A DNA stretch of 64,000 nucleotides from Hyposmocoma kahamanoa (GCF_003589595.1 NW_020654684.1:2525429-2589428); one strand, 5' to 3'; positions 44,879-56,834 are shown, counted from the first letter of the stretch. A program made the numbers and translations. Notes: generated from the sequence alone by a model not told the origin.

Positions 44879-46500
44879 ACTATAATAATATTCTATTAAA
44901 TGTTACATAACACAGGCTATTATATTGAAAATTATTACCTTAAGTTGCATAACCTGGTAATACAATTATTATAAGGTGGTGAATCAAAGTTTAGTAAACT
45001 ATCTATTGTAGTGATTAGGCGAGTGTGAGCAAGCAATGTCATTCATTTCATATGTAGTTTCTAATATTTACATTATATACCAATAACAATGGTATCCGAT
45101 TAAGATTGATATTGAGTCACAAGGTGTACGTGAATGAAGAATAGGTTTCTAAGGTATGAAATTAGATGGCCAAAATGTGAACAAAGGGGATAACTGAGTA
45201 AAAAATAGGTACATTTTGAATGTCGGTTTCTCATTTTTTACGATAATAAACATTTAGAACTCTTTTCAAGCTGTAATCTGATAAAACTAAGAACAATTCG
45301 CATTTTGCAATGTATTTACTTTTAATTTGTTTCTTATAATAATAATTTTATGGCACTGGTAACACAATCGGATTTAAAAACATTTTTTGTGTCGCCATTT
45401 TGGTCTTGTTTGTCGAACTTGAATGTTTTCTTGTTAACCAAGCGTAGTGCGTTTGTTAAATTATTGCGTGTTGTTGTTGAAGTTTTTGTTTTCCTCCTCC
45501 TTCTTTTCCAATTTCATTAATAATATAAGGTTTAGTACACCTGCATTCATGCTTTGACAATGACATTTCATAACATTTCTTTGTTTACATCTTGAACATC
45601 TAATTATGATTCATAGGATAATAGGGTACCCTTTTAAAAATTATGCCGGAAATATACAGTCAATATAGAAACAAGACAAAACAATAAAACGAATGACAAA
45701 GAAACCAATGAAAATAAATACAAGTTTCGAAAAAGCCGCCTCAAAGATTTAGGTATAACGATTTCCCACGAAAACAAATAAAATATATAAAACAATTAAA
45801 TAGACTTCTCTTAAATAAAATTGACACTAGAAGAACCAGACCTGCCTAATCAAATTTCTTAACTATAGTAAAGAAGAACTAAAGAAGTAAAGAACCCACA
45901 TGTAACAAATCCATCTCGGATCTTTAACGAGCTTGGGGATAACAAAATCTCGTGAAGCACAAGTGTATCATATTACTAAAAAACTCCCTCATCCGTTCTC
46001 TAAATAAACCTCAACCGGTGATGTCCTCACGTGTTTCGGTAGTTTAGTTTACAATAACACTGGCTAGCTACCGCCACTATAATTAAAATTTGGTGATTTA
46101 AATTTTATAAACTTCAATGGCTTCACGCGAAGAGTGACCTAAAATGACAATAGAATAGCATATGAATAGAAAATAGAAATTACAAAAAAAGAAATCGTAT
46201 AATTTTTCAAATTTCCTTGAGCATAATATTACAATGCCTACATAAGTAACAATTGGACGTAGTTAGACAAAAAGGATCCAATGCACATCCAGTCACTTTC
46301 GAGATATGGCAGTTTGAAATTTAAGTGTTTATCACTGTTGTTTTATTTTCAAAACTTATAATGTCATGTAACTCCAGAGATATTTATTTATGTTTATATG
46401 TTGGATTTCTTCCTGATCTAAGAGGTTAAACTTTAGGAATCGTTTGGTAAATATAACTCATTTTTTAATAATTTTGTGGATTGGCACCTTTTTGCTTAAT
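44879..46500. other. AT-rich spacer, nothing recognised
   Basis: No frames above noise and no repeats that I could match elsewhere in the window. Confidence 0.4.
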
Positions 46501-46504
46501 ACTA

Positions 46505-46625
46505 ATAAATAAATAATAAATAAATGTTTATTTCAGTAATACAATTAACTTTACATTAACAGTGGATGGTACCTCCTATTAAGCTTATCAAGCCTGTGTC
46601 AGGAGGCACCGCTCTTCCATAGCTA
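46505..46625 (-). repeat. Probable LINE 3' tail
   Basis: An A/T simple tail (AATAAATAATAAATAAATG) is followed by GGTACCTCCTATTAAGC and CAGGAGGCACCGC. This looks like a minus-strand retroelement end. It is a single copy in this window. Confidence 0.35.
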
Positions 46626-46695
46626 TAAACGCATATTTAACATTTTTAACTTATACATACTTAATGTAGTGTTTAATTTTTACATTTCCAAAGAT

Positions 46696-46754
46696 CTTAA
46701 CTACGTCCACTTAGTGACAGAAAACTTAACTACGTCCACTTAGTGACAGAAAAC
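46696..46754. repeat. 29-bp tandem duplication
   Basis: Two perfect copies of a 29-base unit (CTTAACTACGTCCACTTAGT and following). Confidence 0.9.
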
Positions 46755-48980
46755 TATTTAGTAACTCCGTGGAATCGTATGTTACAAATCATTGTAAGCC
46801 GTTTCAATTTTGTGTCCATTATTATATAATTAACATTATTTTTAGGCTTAATGTTTTTTTTTCTTAATGCCATTATGAATGAATTAGCATGCGTGTTTGT
46901 AACTGGTTTGGCTTGGGCAGAGTATCCGCGAGGGCTATGGGCAAAGAAAACCGTTTGCTGGTACAGTGACGTGTTTATTGCAATCTGTAAGCGTAGATTC
47001 ACTTGTTATTTTATTATTTTACTATAGATTTTATTGGGTTAATTAGTAACTAGTCTAAAAAATCTGTCAACGAAGCAAATGTGCGTTTCACATGGCCAAA
47101 TATTCTTTAGGCACCCTCCGGATTGGTCCTTCACTTGTGTCACACAGGTGGCTCGAGCCAACAAAAACTGTTTGTTCATCAAATTTTGAAGACGCGTCGA
47201 CTCCCAAATTTATGACGAACCCGAGAACAAAGTAAATATTTTGTTATGGCTAGAAACGAAGTTTCAAAGTTGTAAGTAGCGCGTGGGCTTCCTAAGACAA
47301 GAACATTTTGGGTGTGTACTTTTGGGCGACAGATGCCTACTTCATCCATGAAAATAAACTCCAGAAAAAGAGCGTTGTGTAGCATCTCTACTCCCAAATT
47401 ATTCGTTATCTTTTGAATTCTAAATAACGTTACTGTTCTTAATTTTAATGTAAGTCATTAACATGTAATTAAGGTACTAGATTCCATCTGTCCGCTTTGG
47501 ACGCTTACTGTGGCATTATAATAACAACTAAACCAGTGAGCAAACAAATAACGAATTTCTGAAAATAAATAAACGAATTTGGCAGGTTCTAAAGAGTATA
47601 CTTAATAATAATTTGTGCTTTAGCATCTTTGTCTAAAAACTTTTAATCCGGATTGGCATTTTCTGTTTTAATATTGAAATAAATAGTTGCTTGACTTCTG
47701 ACAATTTTCGATTTGAAATTTCCAAACCACAAAATTAGAGTCGTTAGTTTTAAGTTTTACATTGCATGACTCCATTTTGAATTTTCTTTTCTTCTTCGTA
47801 CCTACCTTCTCGTATTTCAAAATTTTCAACCGTTTAGATACGTTCTTTAATCATTTATTACTGCCTTCTTATTGCCCATAACCTGAAAGAAAACCACAAA
47901 ACACTCACGTCTGAGAAGTAATTTTATTTATATTTTATTCAGAAATTAGAAACATACATTTTATTTTTGATTCCACCTATTTCCACATTTTGAATCTGAT
48001 AGAAGTCCTAGTATTTCTTTTGTTCGCCTAACTTTACGTACCTACATGTAGGTATTCTTAAATGAGGTTTCATTACATCCAACAAGTTTTCGCTGTTGTA
48101 TACATATTATTAAATAAACACGATTACTAAGTGGTCAGTGTTAAAAATATTCATATTTACCTTATCATTTAAAGCACAAACTTATACAATTAAAAAAAAC
48201 TTACTTTTACACTGTACCTATCCGACTTATCACAATGTCAACGCAATCAAAGTGCAAACAGCGATCGTCAGATGTTTAAAATCGCGCACTCTGAATCCAG
48301 TTTGGAAAAAGCCCATGTATATTGTTTATTAGTCAATGTCAGTCGAGAACCTGACATATTTTTTCAATCCGCTGCAGTAGAACCGGCTCGACGGGGTACG
48401 GCAACAGGTAGGGTATAGGGCACTGACCTACAGTCGATGGTGCATGGCATGAATGGTATCGTTTACCTTAGTTCAGCTGGCAGAAGTGCACGCGTTCTTC
48501 AAATATCTATTACCGATGGATTGATAGATGTCCGAAATAGAATGGTCGTTTGAAATTAGAATACGGAAGTCAAGGTTATCTTGGAAATTGAAACCAATGT
48601 GGTGATTCAGTTGCGTAAGAAATTATGTGATGGAGTATGCTTCCCTGGGATTTTGAGTAAATAAACAACAGTGTCGTAAAGGTTAGGATTTAAATCTCGT
48701 TAGATATAAATTGCTACGTAAGTTCCAAAGTAAAAAATGGTGTTTTGAAGGCATCAGAAAACACAGCTTTAACTGTATTTGGAAGAGTAACTAAGTAGGT
48801 AATTCAATCGAAATGCCACTCACCTCTCGCGAACTGCAAGCGAAACGAGGCGTTCCGAGTTAGCTGCAAGCGGCCGGTATGCCCGTGTCCTTATGAACTT
48901 AACAAAGGTCTACTTTCACCGAGACGCCTGCCCAAAGAAGCAACTATACCATATACGGCCCACTCTTGTGATGAACGCGT
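46755..48980. other. AT-rich spacer, possible intron
   Basis: No coding frame is supported. If the donor at 48990 is real, this stretch would be the first intron of a minus-strand gene. Confidence 0.35.
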
Positions 48981-48990
48981 CTTTACTTAC

Positions 48991-49375
48991 GCGCTTTTTT
49001 ATTGAACGAAACAGTAACGTTCAATTGAAACGGTAAATTGCGATCGCAAAAAAAAAACAATAGAAGCACTTCACGTTAACACTTTAATAGAACAACACTT
49101 GTAACACCGCACTATTGTTTCTCTGTGATGATGATAAAAGTTGTATATCAAGGGCCCGTACAGAGAAAAAAGTTGTGAAACTTTTCGAATGTGGTTCGTA
49201 ATCGAACGTAACCGGACGTCCGTCGTGGGCGATGTCGCCGCGCGAATGGGGCCGCAAGAATAAAACACACGAGAAGCGGAGAGCGCGCGCGCGAACAGAC
49301 TATCCACCGAGCATGCGGGAGTGAGCGAGATAAAATCGTGGACCGTTTGCTAACCCCCACCCCCCCGCACATGCT
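48991..49375 (-). promoter_or_regulatory. Candidate CpG-rich promoter and non-coding first exon
   Basis: A GC/CpG-rich block (GCGCGCGCGCG, CGCGCGGCGAC) stands out strongly. Read on the minus strand, it passes into 5'-UTR-like sequence (AGTGCGGTGTTACAAGTG, AAAGTGTTAACGTGAAGTGC) and meets a textbook donor, AAAGCGC|GTAAGTAAAG, at 48990. No convincing start codon frame lies in it. The downstream gene body would be to the left; no matching coding exon was identified with confidence. Confidence 0.4.
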
Positions 49376-50450
49376 AAATTTAAGGGGAAGTAAAACACCT
49401 GCCTGTTTCTTGGTTTTGTTTAAAGTTTATTATTGCATGGACCTATAGAACTTAGGCTCTATTATTACAGGTTGAACTGACGCAACTGGTAACAAAAACA
49501 ATTCTATTGTAACATTGTAATGGTATGCATGTATAAGCGTACATAAATTGTAAATACATACCGTAACTAACATATTTAAAAATTGATATAAATATTCTCG
49601 ACTCTTTATAAAAATACTGTGAGGCTAAATGATATTGGAAAAGACATTAATCTATAGGCAATTATTCTAATTAAGATCATTGGTACAATAACGTCCAACA
49701 AAAATATAAATAGAATACATATAACCACACATATACAATTTTTTTTCTACATCTAATACATCCTGGTAAGTAAGTATACTGTGAAAAAGATAGAAAAGGA
49801 CACAAACAATTCTTAACAAACAATACATTCCAGCTTAATAAAAATACCACTTTTCTAAATATAATATGCAAAAATTCATTTATATACATTATATTCAGTT
49901 CATTATTCTTAAGCCTATATTCTACATATTCCTAAAATAATTTTATGAATCAACATGGAAATTAAGGTAGATTGAATTTGACTAACTTCATTTGAGTAAA
50001 ATTCTGACTTAAAAGTATATTCATTGACCAAAATAATACATTTTAAAATGTTCACCAGAATATATTTACAATTCTGAGGCACCAGTTTTGCTGTTGTCCT
50101 CCCAAGGCATTCTGCCAGTGACCCAGGGGTATTAGAACCACTAAACTTTGTTCAGCAGAATGATTGTTAATTTTAAAAGGAATTGAATTGTACCTACAGT
50201 AATAAAGTGACATATTTAAAAAGGCATTTTTTGGGATATATGTAATTTTGGCTAGTGCTAAATATAACAAAGACCTAGAACTGTGTTAAAAATGTCAGTT
50301 TCAAAAAATAAACCCCATTCATTGTTTCACTTTATAGATTACAATATAAATTGTGCCTGAATCAATTAACATTACTTTGTGTTATTTTTTAAATTTATTT
50401 TGTCAGTTTCCCAAAATGTAATTTTTTTAATTATATCACTGTATTTGGTG
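49376..50450. other. AT-rich spacer
   Basis: Upstream of the candidate promoter and downstream of ERGIC2. No genes or repeats recognised. Confidence 0.4.
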
Positions 50451-50454
50451 AAGG

Positions 50455-50600
50455 AAAATGTTGCAATGAAACCTGCACATCACAACCCCCAGAAAACGTG
50501 TAAAGTGCTCAATCAGCATGGGGCCACCGTGGCGGAGTATGATCTAAACCTAAACCCTCACCTGAGAGAACCGTGCCCAGCAGTGGGACATACAAAGAGG
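50455..50600 (+). repeat. LINE 3' tail fragment
   Basis: ATGAAACCTGCACATCACAA, GGGGCCACCGTGGCGGAGTA and GTGCCCAGCAGTGGGACATA are the typical 3' block of insect non-LTR elements, with relatives at 25240 and 6905. Confidence 0.6.
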
Positions 50601-50614
50601 TTGTTGACTATTAC

Positions 50615-50620
50615 TTTATT
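50615..50620 (-). promoter_or_regulatory. Candidate ERGIC2 polyadenylation signal
   Basis: TTTATT on the plus strand is AATAAA on the minus strand, ~350 bases beyond the ERGIC2 stop. If used, the MITE at 50679-50956 lies wholly in the 3' UTR. Confidence 0.35.
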
Positions 50621-50678
50621 GTTGAGGGTGCAAAATGTTAACCATACAATTGTATCAAAAACGTATGTTATGTATAAG

Positions 50679-50956
50679 CATTGCTTACAAATAAATGGAC
50701 GACGGGTCAAATACAAACACCACAAAAAAAAGTCCCAAGTCAACCTATTTAAACGTAGTGACATGTAAAGGAATATGAAAAAGCTAAAACGTTGAATTTA
50801 AATTGTAATGTCATCGCAGTACTGTCTAATTTTGCTTGCTTCGCTGTCAGTCGAACAAACGCAGACTAAATATACGCTCTGTATACGATTTTAACGCCCT
50901 ATAAGTTCGGACACTTTTTAGCGCGGACCCGACATCCATATAATTGTAAGTCAATG
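50679..50956 (-). mobile_element. hAT-type MITE, copy 3
   Basis: 278 bp with termini CATTGCTTACAAATAAATGG and AATTGTAAGTCAATG, and the perfect 8-bp duplication TGTATAAG (50671-50678 and 50957-50964). It is inverted relative to copies 1 and 2. It ends 12 bases from the ERGIC2 stop codon. Confidence 0.93.
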
Positions 50957-50968
50957 TGTATAAGTCTT

Positions 50969-52126
50969 TCATTGTTTTAATAATTCTACAGGGACGCTTA
51001 AATCCTGAGTTATTAACAAAGGATTACGTTGAGGCTTTGATTTTTCATAAAAATTCTTTTGTGCTAATGCAATCGGTGCTGCTTTCTTCAAAAACATAGT
51101 TCTTAATGTTAACACTAAAGAGTTGATAAATCCAATTATAATAAAAATCCCACCGATAACGGCAAACAGTCTTAACAAGAACGTAAGTAAATTTTCCCTC
51201 TCTTGGTAAACTCTGACCTTTAATGCAGCCATATCGTATTTGAAAAATATTCCTGGAATCCCATGTGATCCTCTTGCATGACTAATTGGCCTTTCCAATT
51301 CTTTAATAGAATATTGAAATGTCTTTGTTGATTCAAATGCTGTTTGTATATCTGTTGGTACAACTTCTACAAAATATTGGAACAACATATCTTCTTCAGT
51401 TGCAATCTTTTCATCACCTTCAAGAGGGTATATTATACCATTAGCTGGACTTCCGAAACTTAATCTATGTATGCGGTGGCTGAAATTCTGTGGTGTATCA
51501 TCAAACAACATGTTTAAATGAATGTGTCCTCTTGGTAAATGGAGACTTTTTCCAGCTGTAATGTGGAAATTTCCAGAAACTTTGTTCAGAGTTAATGTTC
51601 CGTGCAGTCGACAAGCGTCCTTTTTTCTTTTTGGTTTTATTTTGCGCTCCGGTATAGTCGCGCGGACTGAACCATGCCCACGCTTCCAGAGTAATTGCCA
51701 TACGGAATGATATTCTTCGCGTAAATACGCATTTAAATACTTCACGGCGTCAAATGCGGCCTGTTGCTCCTCCGACAACTCAAACCAAGTGTCTTCTTCT
51801 TGTAATTCCCCAAAACCAAACACACTCTGAGAGGTAGAATCGAGTATGTCCGCCCCTAGATTCGAACACGGCATAGCAATTGTAACGTCGATGTTTATTC
51901 TCAATTTCTCATCCATATCTGTATCGGGCATAAATTTAAAAACTAAATTACTATCCAAGTAGTAACTAACTTCACTATTTATCAGCCAAATGCTAATGAA
52001 AAATGTGATAACTGAAAACGTTCCGCCAACCATTGTACTGTCCACGTATTCGTCCGGCACTTTGGGGAAAGCATCTAATTCTTTTACTTTCTCCAAAACC
52101 TTCTTTTTGCCACGGTACCGCAACAT
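50969..52126 (-). CDS. ERGIC2: ERGIC2, ER-Golgi intermediate compartment protein 2
   Basis: 385 residues, close to the usual ~377. ERGIC2 belongs to the Erv41/Erv46 cargo-receptor family and cycles between ER and Golgi with ERGIC3. Visible features: the conserved start VKELDAFPKVPDEYV (13-28); first membrane segment ~33-53; LRINIDVTIAMPCSNLGADI (75-94), close to the family's LRINIDITVAM..C..(V/L)GAD; a long luminal domain with CRLHGTLTLNKVSGNFHITA (172-191), NFSHRIHRLSFG (214-225) and HARGSHGIPGIFFKYDMA (283-300); second membrane segment ~313-341. Both tails face the cytosol. The whole frame is in one exon, with no breaks. It is divergent from LAMTOR1, and a MITE begins 12 bases past the stop. 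Confidence 0.96.
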   Translation of the reverse strand: MLRYRGKKKVLEKVKELDAFPKVPDEYVDSTMVGGTFSVITFFISIWLINSEVSYYLDSNLVFKFMPDTDMDEKLRINIDVTIAMPCSNLGADILDSTSQSVFGFGELQEEDTWFELSEEQQAAFDAVKYLNAYLREEYHSVWQLLWKRGHGSVRATIPERKIKPKRKKDACRLHGTLTLNKVSGNFHITAGKSLHLPRGHIHLNMLFDDTPQNFSHRIHRLSFGSPANGIIYPLEGDEKIATEEDMLFQYFVEVVPTDIQTAFESTKTFQYSIKELERPISHARGSHGIPGIFFKYDMAALKVRVYQERENLLTFLLRLFAVIGGIFIIIGFINSLVLTLRTMFLKKAAPIALAQKNFYEKSKPQRNPLLITQDLSVPVELLKQ

Positions 52127-52731
52127 TATTCCCTATACTTTTATAAAACAGATTTCAAACAGAAAAGGACACAATCTCGGGAAAGGACGTTGACGTGTAT
52201 TTATTTTTTTTTCTACGAAAATGACAGCAGCGTTGCGTTTACAAATCCAATAAAGACCGCGAATCACAGGCATTTACGTATAGATGATTTGCCATCTCAC
52301 TTTAGTCGCAGACATTTCATATAGCTATCTCAGTTAAACAGTGTAACGCTTTATAATTTTGTTCACATCATTAACTTTCATACTCTTAAAAAAAATGGCA
52401 GAAGCGCAATAACAAAATTACAGGCAAGGTAAGCCAATCTTATTTTTATCAATGTTTTACAGGCATGGTCTCATTCAAGAACCCAATGTCAACGTTTCAA
52501 ACTTCTGAACGTTCACAAAGATTTCATTATTGACGTGTGTCAACTCTGCCGTCTAATTTGACATTGTGAAGCTGTCAAATTTGTAATTTTTGTTTCATGC
52601 GATTTATCGCTACGAAATACGGAATTGGCTATTTTTATCGACGTGCCGAGTGAATTACACAAACATTTATGCAGTCGGACGGGGAGGAAACGCTGCTGCA
52701 TTCATGTTTCGATTCGCTGAAGAACGCAGTC
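52127..52731. promoter_or_regulatory. Bidirectional promoter region, ERGIC2/LAMTOR1
   Basis: The two start codons face away from each other across 605 bases. Both transcripts must start here. I see no clear TATA box at a sensible distance for either gene; repeated ATCGCTACG/TATCGACG-like and TCTCAGT/TTTAGTCGC strings are only hints of initiator sites. Confidence 0.6.
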
Positions 52732-55217
52732 ATGGGTTGCTGCTATAGCATTTGCCACAAAGAATCTGATCCACAGGTATGATTGTCACTAATTTTACTT
52801 TAATTTTCATATTGATTACAACCGTTATTACAACTCTTATATTAGTGGACAACCACGTTGTAGCTTGATTTTAGCAGATGTCTTTTAACATTTTGGCCAT
52901 AATTTTCATTTCCGACATTTGTGACACAATGAACTTTTTTATCGTTATCGCTAATTCCTCGTTGACTGACACTATATCTCATACGTCGCTTTGTGTTTAT
53001 TATTTTGTTCTTTTTGTGTAAATACTAGCTGTGATTAGTGAGATATTAACTGTAGGTACGTAGGTTTGGGCTGTATTTTTAAGAGGCTTTTGTTATTGCA
53101 ATGAAAAATCCAGTTTTGGATCATTTAGTTGTAAAACTTGCTGTCAAACCTTGAATACTTTACGATCATTGTTAAGTATGTTTACTTAACAGGACCACCA
53201 CCATGAAACAACATTTTACTTCAATTTAAGTAAGATAAATAACAAGTTAATGGATTTCATGTGTTTGCAGTAGGTTGCAAAATCTTTATGTAAACAATGT
53301 TGTCATTTATGTATCTTGAGTTTTGTTGTAATGAAAAAGCTCTTATTCTCATTGCAATAGTGGCCTAAAAGCTACTTAACACTCTTTTGAGAGCAGAAAA
53401 CCTTGTTTTCTTTTGGTTTCGTATTCATGGACAAGATAAAGGCACTTATTTACAAATCAAGTGCAGGATTAATATAAAATCTAATTTAAGCCAACCAAAA
53501 TCTAATTTAAGTTGTTATCAATAAATATCACACTAGTACAAATCAACAATTACAGATGAAACATCACTACTTACTTGCTTACTAATAAACTTAGCTTAAA
53601 AAAATAATGAATCAAGTGTTACTTGAGATGGTATGTTTGATGACAGTGACAGTGACATTTACACACTAAATGATTACAAAGAAAGACTTCCTAGTATATA
53701 CATGTTCTTATTACTATGTTGAGTGTGTGCGTTATTATTATTACAAACTCTTGATTATTCAGAAACTGAAAATACTTTGATGGTCATTATTTAATGTTAT
53801 TGGAGTTACTATTTATAAATTCACCACATAAATTTACTTGCACAGTGTAGACTTTGATTCATCTGTGTTTTAAATATATTTTTTTGTGTTTAATATTCTT
53901 ACACACCACTGTAAATATTATATATCCAGTGATTGCCACTGAGTGGAGGCATATTGAATTCTGAAATACAAGCCTTCGTTTCTTCATTGTTCCAGGAGAA
54001 CACAGTGAATGAACGGACTCACTTGTTGGAAGTGGCGGAACAGCAGCAGGAGGCGCCGGTGCCGGCTGCGTCGGCGACTACACCGCCGCGGAAGCCCGAC
54101 GAACAGAGCGCGCTCAACCGGATCCTCCATGAGACTGCTACGTATGTACTCTATTGAATGATGTATTTAAAATACAAAATGCAGCTAGAAAGCAAGTTAA
54201 ATCTACGTTCCACTGGTCATGTCAAGAGTATTTTATGCAATCATTGCATTATGAGGGTTCTTAAAGTCGTATACCTTGTTTAGGCCACGAGGCTTTGAAG
54301 AGTGACCTATGTAATAGGCATGAGATTGTAAGACCTAATTATGTAATGATTGCATATAATACTTTTTCTATGACTAAATAAAATAATGGAACAGAACCAA
54401 TATTATTTAATGTATATTCTGTTAACAATCCATGACAACAAACACAATTTTAACCCATTTATTAGGGTAGGCAAAGGTTCCACCATACAGCCTCTTCATA
54501 TATTTAGACGAAAGCCAAACAAACAATACAAAACAAAAGCTAAAGAGGTAGAATAGAACTGGCCAAGTACTGCTTATATTTTTATCAGTATTTTTTTTCA
54601 ATAAAGATTTATGGCCCGGTTACTTAGGCCAATTCAACCAATCAGGAGGCAGTGTAGTGTTTGAGTAGCATCCTAATTGATATTTTAATTAGCAGAAATA
54701 TCACACTCTTTTTTTGAAACATTTTAAAGTTATGTGTACGCTACTTTAATACTCATTACATGTCTATGCTCATTACATTCTGTGTACCATAGACAATAGA
54801 ATTGTGATTCAGAACACTAGAAAGAGAACCTTTATGATACAGTTTAGAACAAGATATATTATTTGCTAGGGTCTCTTTTTCATTCTCATTCCTGATCTTA
54901 CACTATTTACGTGAGATATCTCGTAGCCTTGGACCGTCACTTTGAGAGCCTTTACTCTATTTGAAAGTGAGTTTGAGAGGATGCGTTGACAATGACTCCG
55001 AAACATCGCCAGGAACGTGATCGACGTGGGCGCGCTGGGCCCGTACACGCTGGAGGCGGGCGCGTACAGCGAGCGCGTGCGCGCGTACACGGCGCGGCTG
55101 TGCGCCGCCCCCGCGCCGCCGCCGCCCGCGCCGCGCGCGCTGCTGCAGGACGTGTCGCTGGCCGAGCGGAACGCGCTGCTCGGCAAGCCGGGCTTGGCCA
55201 GCGAGGACAAGGAATTT
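52732..55217 (+). CDS. LAMTOR1: LAMTOR1 (p18), Ragulator subunit, exons 1-3 (3' end missing)
   Basis: Three exons: 52732-52776, 53996-54141 and 55013-55217, with GT-AG introns (CAG|GTATGA, TTCCAG|GAG; CTAC|GTATGT, CGCCAG|GAAC; TTT|GTGAGT). They join in frame to 132 residues. The MGCCYS start is the lipid anchor: Gly2 for myristoylation, Cys3/Cys4 for palmitoylation. Then NERTHLLEVAEQQQE, the DEQSALNRILHETA block (human DEQALLSSILAKTA), a NVIDV motif, and a Pro/Ala-rich helix region. LAMTOR1 holds the Ragulator complex on lysosomes so that Rag GTPases can recruit mTORC1. The usual protein is ~160 residues; the last ~25-30 must follow 55217, probably in the N gap. Exon 3 is very GC-rich. An upstream in-frame ATG (52669) would add 21 residues and bury the anchor; the ATG at 52732 has the better context (G at -3 and +4). 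Confidence 0.92.
53714..53741 (+). repeat. Family A SINE 3' scrap, copy 10
   Basis: CTATGTTGAGTGTGTGCGTTATTATTATT is the extreme 3' end of family A, here inside LAMTOR1 intron 1. Confidence 0.7.
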
Positions 55218-55246
55218 GTGAGTACGCCCGCCCGCCTCTTGCACCT

Positions 55247-55868
55247 NNNNNNNNNNNNNNNNNNNNNNNNNNNNNNNNNNNNNNNNNNNNNNNNNNNNNN
55301 NNNNNNNNNNNNNNNNNNNNNNNNNNNNNNNNNNNNNNNNNNNNNNNNNNNNNNNNNNNNNNNNNNNNNNNNNNNNNNNNNNNNNNNNNNNNNNNNNNNN
55401 NNNNNNNNNNNNNNNNNNNNNNNNNNNNNNNNNNNNNNNNNNNNNNNNNNNNNNNNNNNNNNNNNNNNNNNNNNNNNNNNNNNNNNNNNNNNNNNNNNNN
55501 NNNNNNNNNNNNNNNNNNNNNNNNNNNNNNNNNNNNNNNNNNNNNNNNNNNNNNNNNNNNNNNNNNNNNNNNNNNNNNNNNNNNNNNNNNNNNNNNNNNN
55601 NNNNNNNNNNNNNNNNNNNNNNNNNNNNNNNNNNNNNNNNNNNNNNNNNNNNNNNNNNNNNNNNNNNNNNNNNNNNNNNNNNNNNNNNNNNNNNNNNNNN
55701 NNNNNNNNNNNNNNNNNNNNNNNNNNNNNNNNNNNNNNNNNNNNNNNNNNNNNNNNNNNNNNNNNNNNNNNNNNNNNNNNNNNNNNNNNNNNNNNNNNNN
55801 NNNNNNNNNNNNNNNNNNNNNNNNNNNNNNNNNNNNNNNNNNNNNNNNNNNNNNNNNNNNNNNNNNNN
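55247..55868. other. Assembly gap (622 N)
   Basis: Unknown sequence directly after LAMTOR1 exon 3, between GC-rich and GT-repeat sequence, both hard to assemble. The long open frames across it are artefacts of untranslated Ns. Confidence 0.99.
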
Positions 55869-55936
55869 TGTGCGTGCGTGTGTGCGCGCGTGTGTGCGCG
55901 CGTGTGCGTGTGCTTGTACGTGTGTGCGTGTGTGTA
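55869..55936. repeat. (GTGTGC)n simple repeat
   Basis: Alternating GT/GC repeats at the right edge of the gap, which probably caused it. Confidence 0.95.
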
Positions 55937-56834
55937 ACAGTGAATACAAAATAAATAAATAAATAAAATTAGCGTAGTAGAGTGCACTTAAAAGCATTTG
56001 TATAGGTAGATAAATAATTTAGGTAATGTAGTTTGTTCATAATTAATTCATACTAGTCTAACTGGAAGTTCTTCCGTCTTTTCATAGGATAACTTCTGTA
56101 ACCATTTTCTTAGTTTATATCCAATTTAATACTTGTTTAATGCGTATATGTGTAGGGATTTATGAATTTTATTATATAATCTAGCACTTAGCGCTGTTAA
56201 TTGCCCGTTAGATATGATACTGATAACTAATTGTGTTTATTAAACTATTTTAATTCGTCGAAGAACTAAAATAATGTCAATAATCAAACAAAATAAAAGT
56301 ACAAGCAAGAATCAAATGAGGTTGATGAGGTGTGAATTCAGAACGCATCCGAAGATAAAATTTTTCTTTTAAATTAAAAACACTTATATTTTATAGTTCA
56401 ACTGTTTTTCTTTCATCTACCATTTTCCTCGCTATAGTGAGGTGAAAAATTGTGTGTTTCGCTCGGCATCAAAGTTGTTCTGCCTCTCGTGGCTTGAAAC
56501 CCTCGCTACGCTCAGGAATCTATTTTTGAATCAACCATAGCTTCGCTTGCTCAAGTTTCAATACAAGCACTCGTGTCAAACAACAACTTTGCCGCCTTGC
56601 ATAACAAATAACTATTGTTTAGCTATACTTTTTACATTTCACATATCCTATTTCATTTGACGCGAATGCAATAGGAAACTAAAAGCGCTTTCGACCAAAA
56701 GCCTCCACGTGCAGGCAGATTGGATTTGAACGCCTTCGCGACGCATTGCTACTCATTATAATTTTCCTTATTTGTAAAATTTAATTAAAGGGTGTTTTTG
56801 GGGTAAATTTGTTTTTCTTTTAAAGCGTCCGACA
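55937..56834. other. Spacer, no LAMTOR1 exon found
   Basis: I looked for a final exon ending in the family's FGIP-like C-terminus and did not find one in this stretch. The sequence is AT-rich with no recognised repeats. Confidence 0.45.

Noticed and set aside
51501..51710. Small frames on both strands within ERGIC2
   Set aside because: They are shadows of the ERGIC2 coding sequence in other frames.
54866..55997. Long open frames (300-370 codons) on both strands around 55 kb
   Set aside because: They run across 622 Ns, which translate as X; only LAMTOR1 exon 3 is real there.
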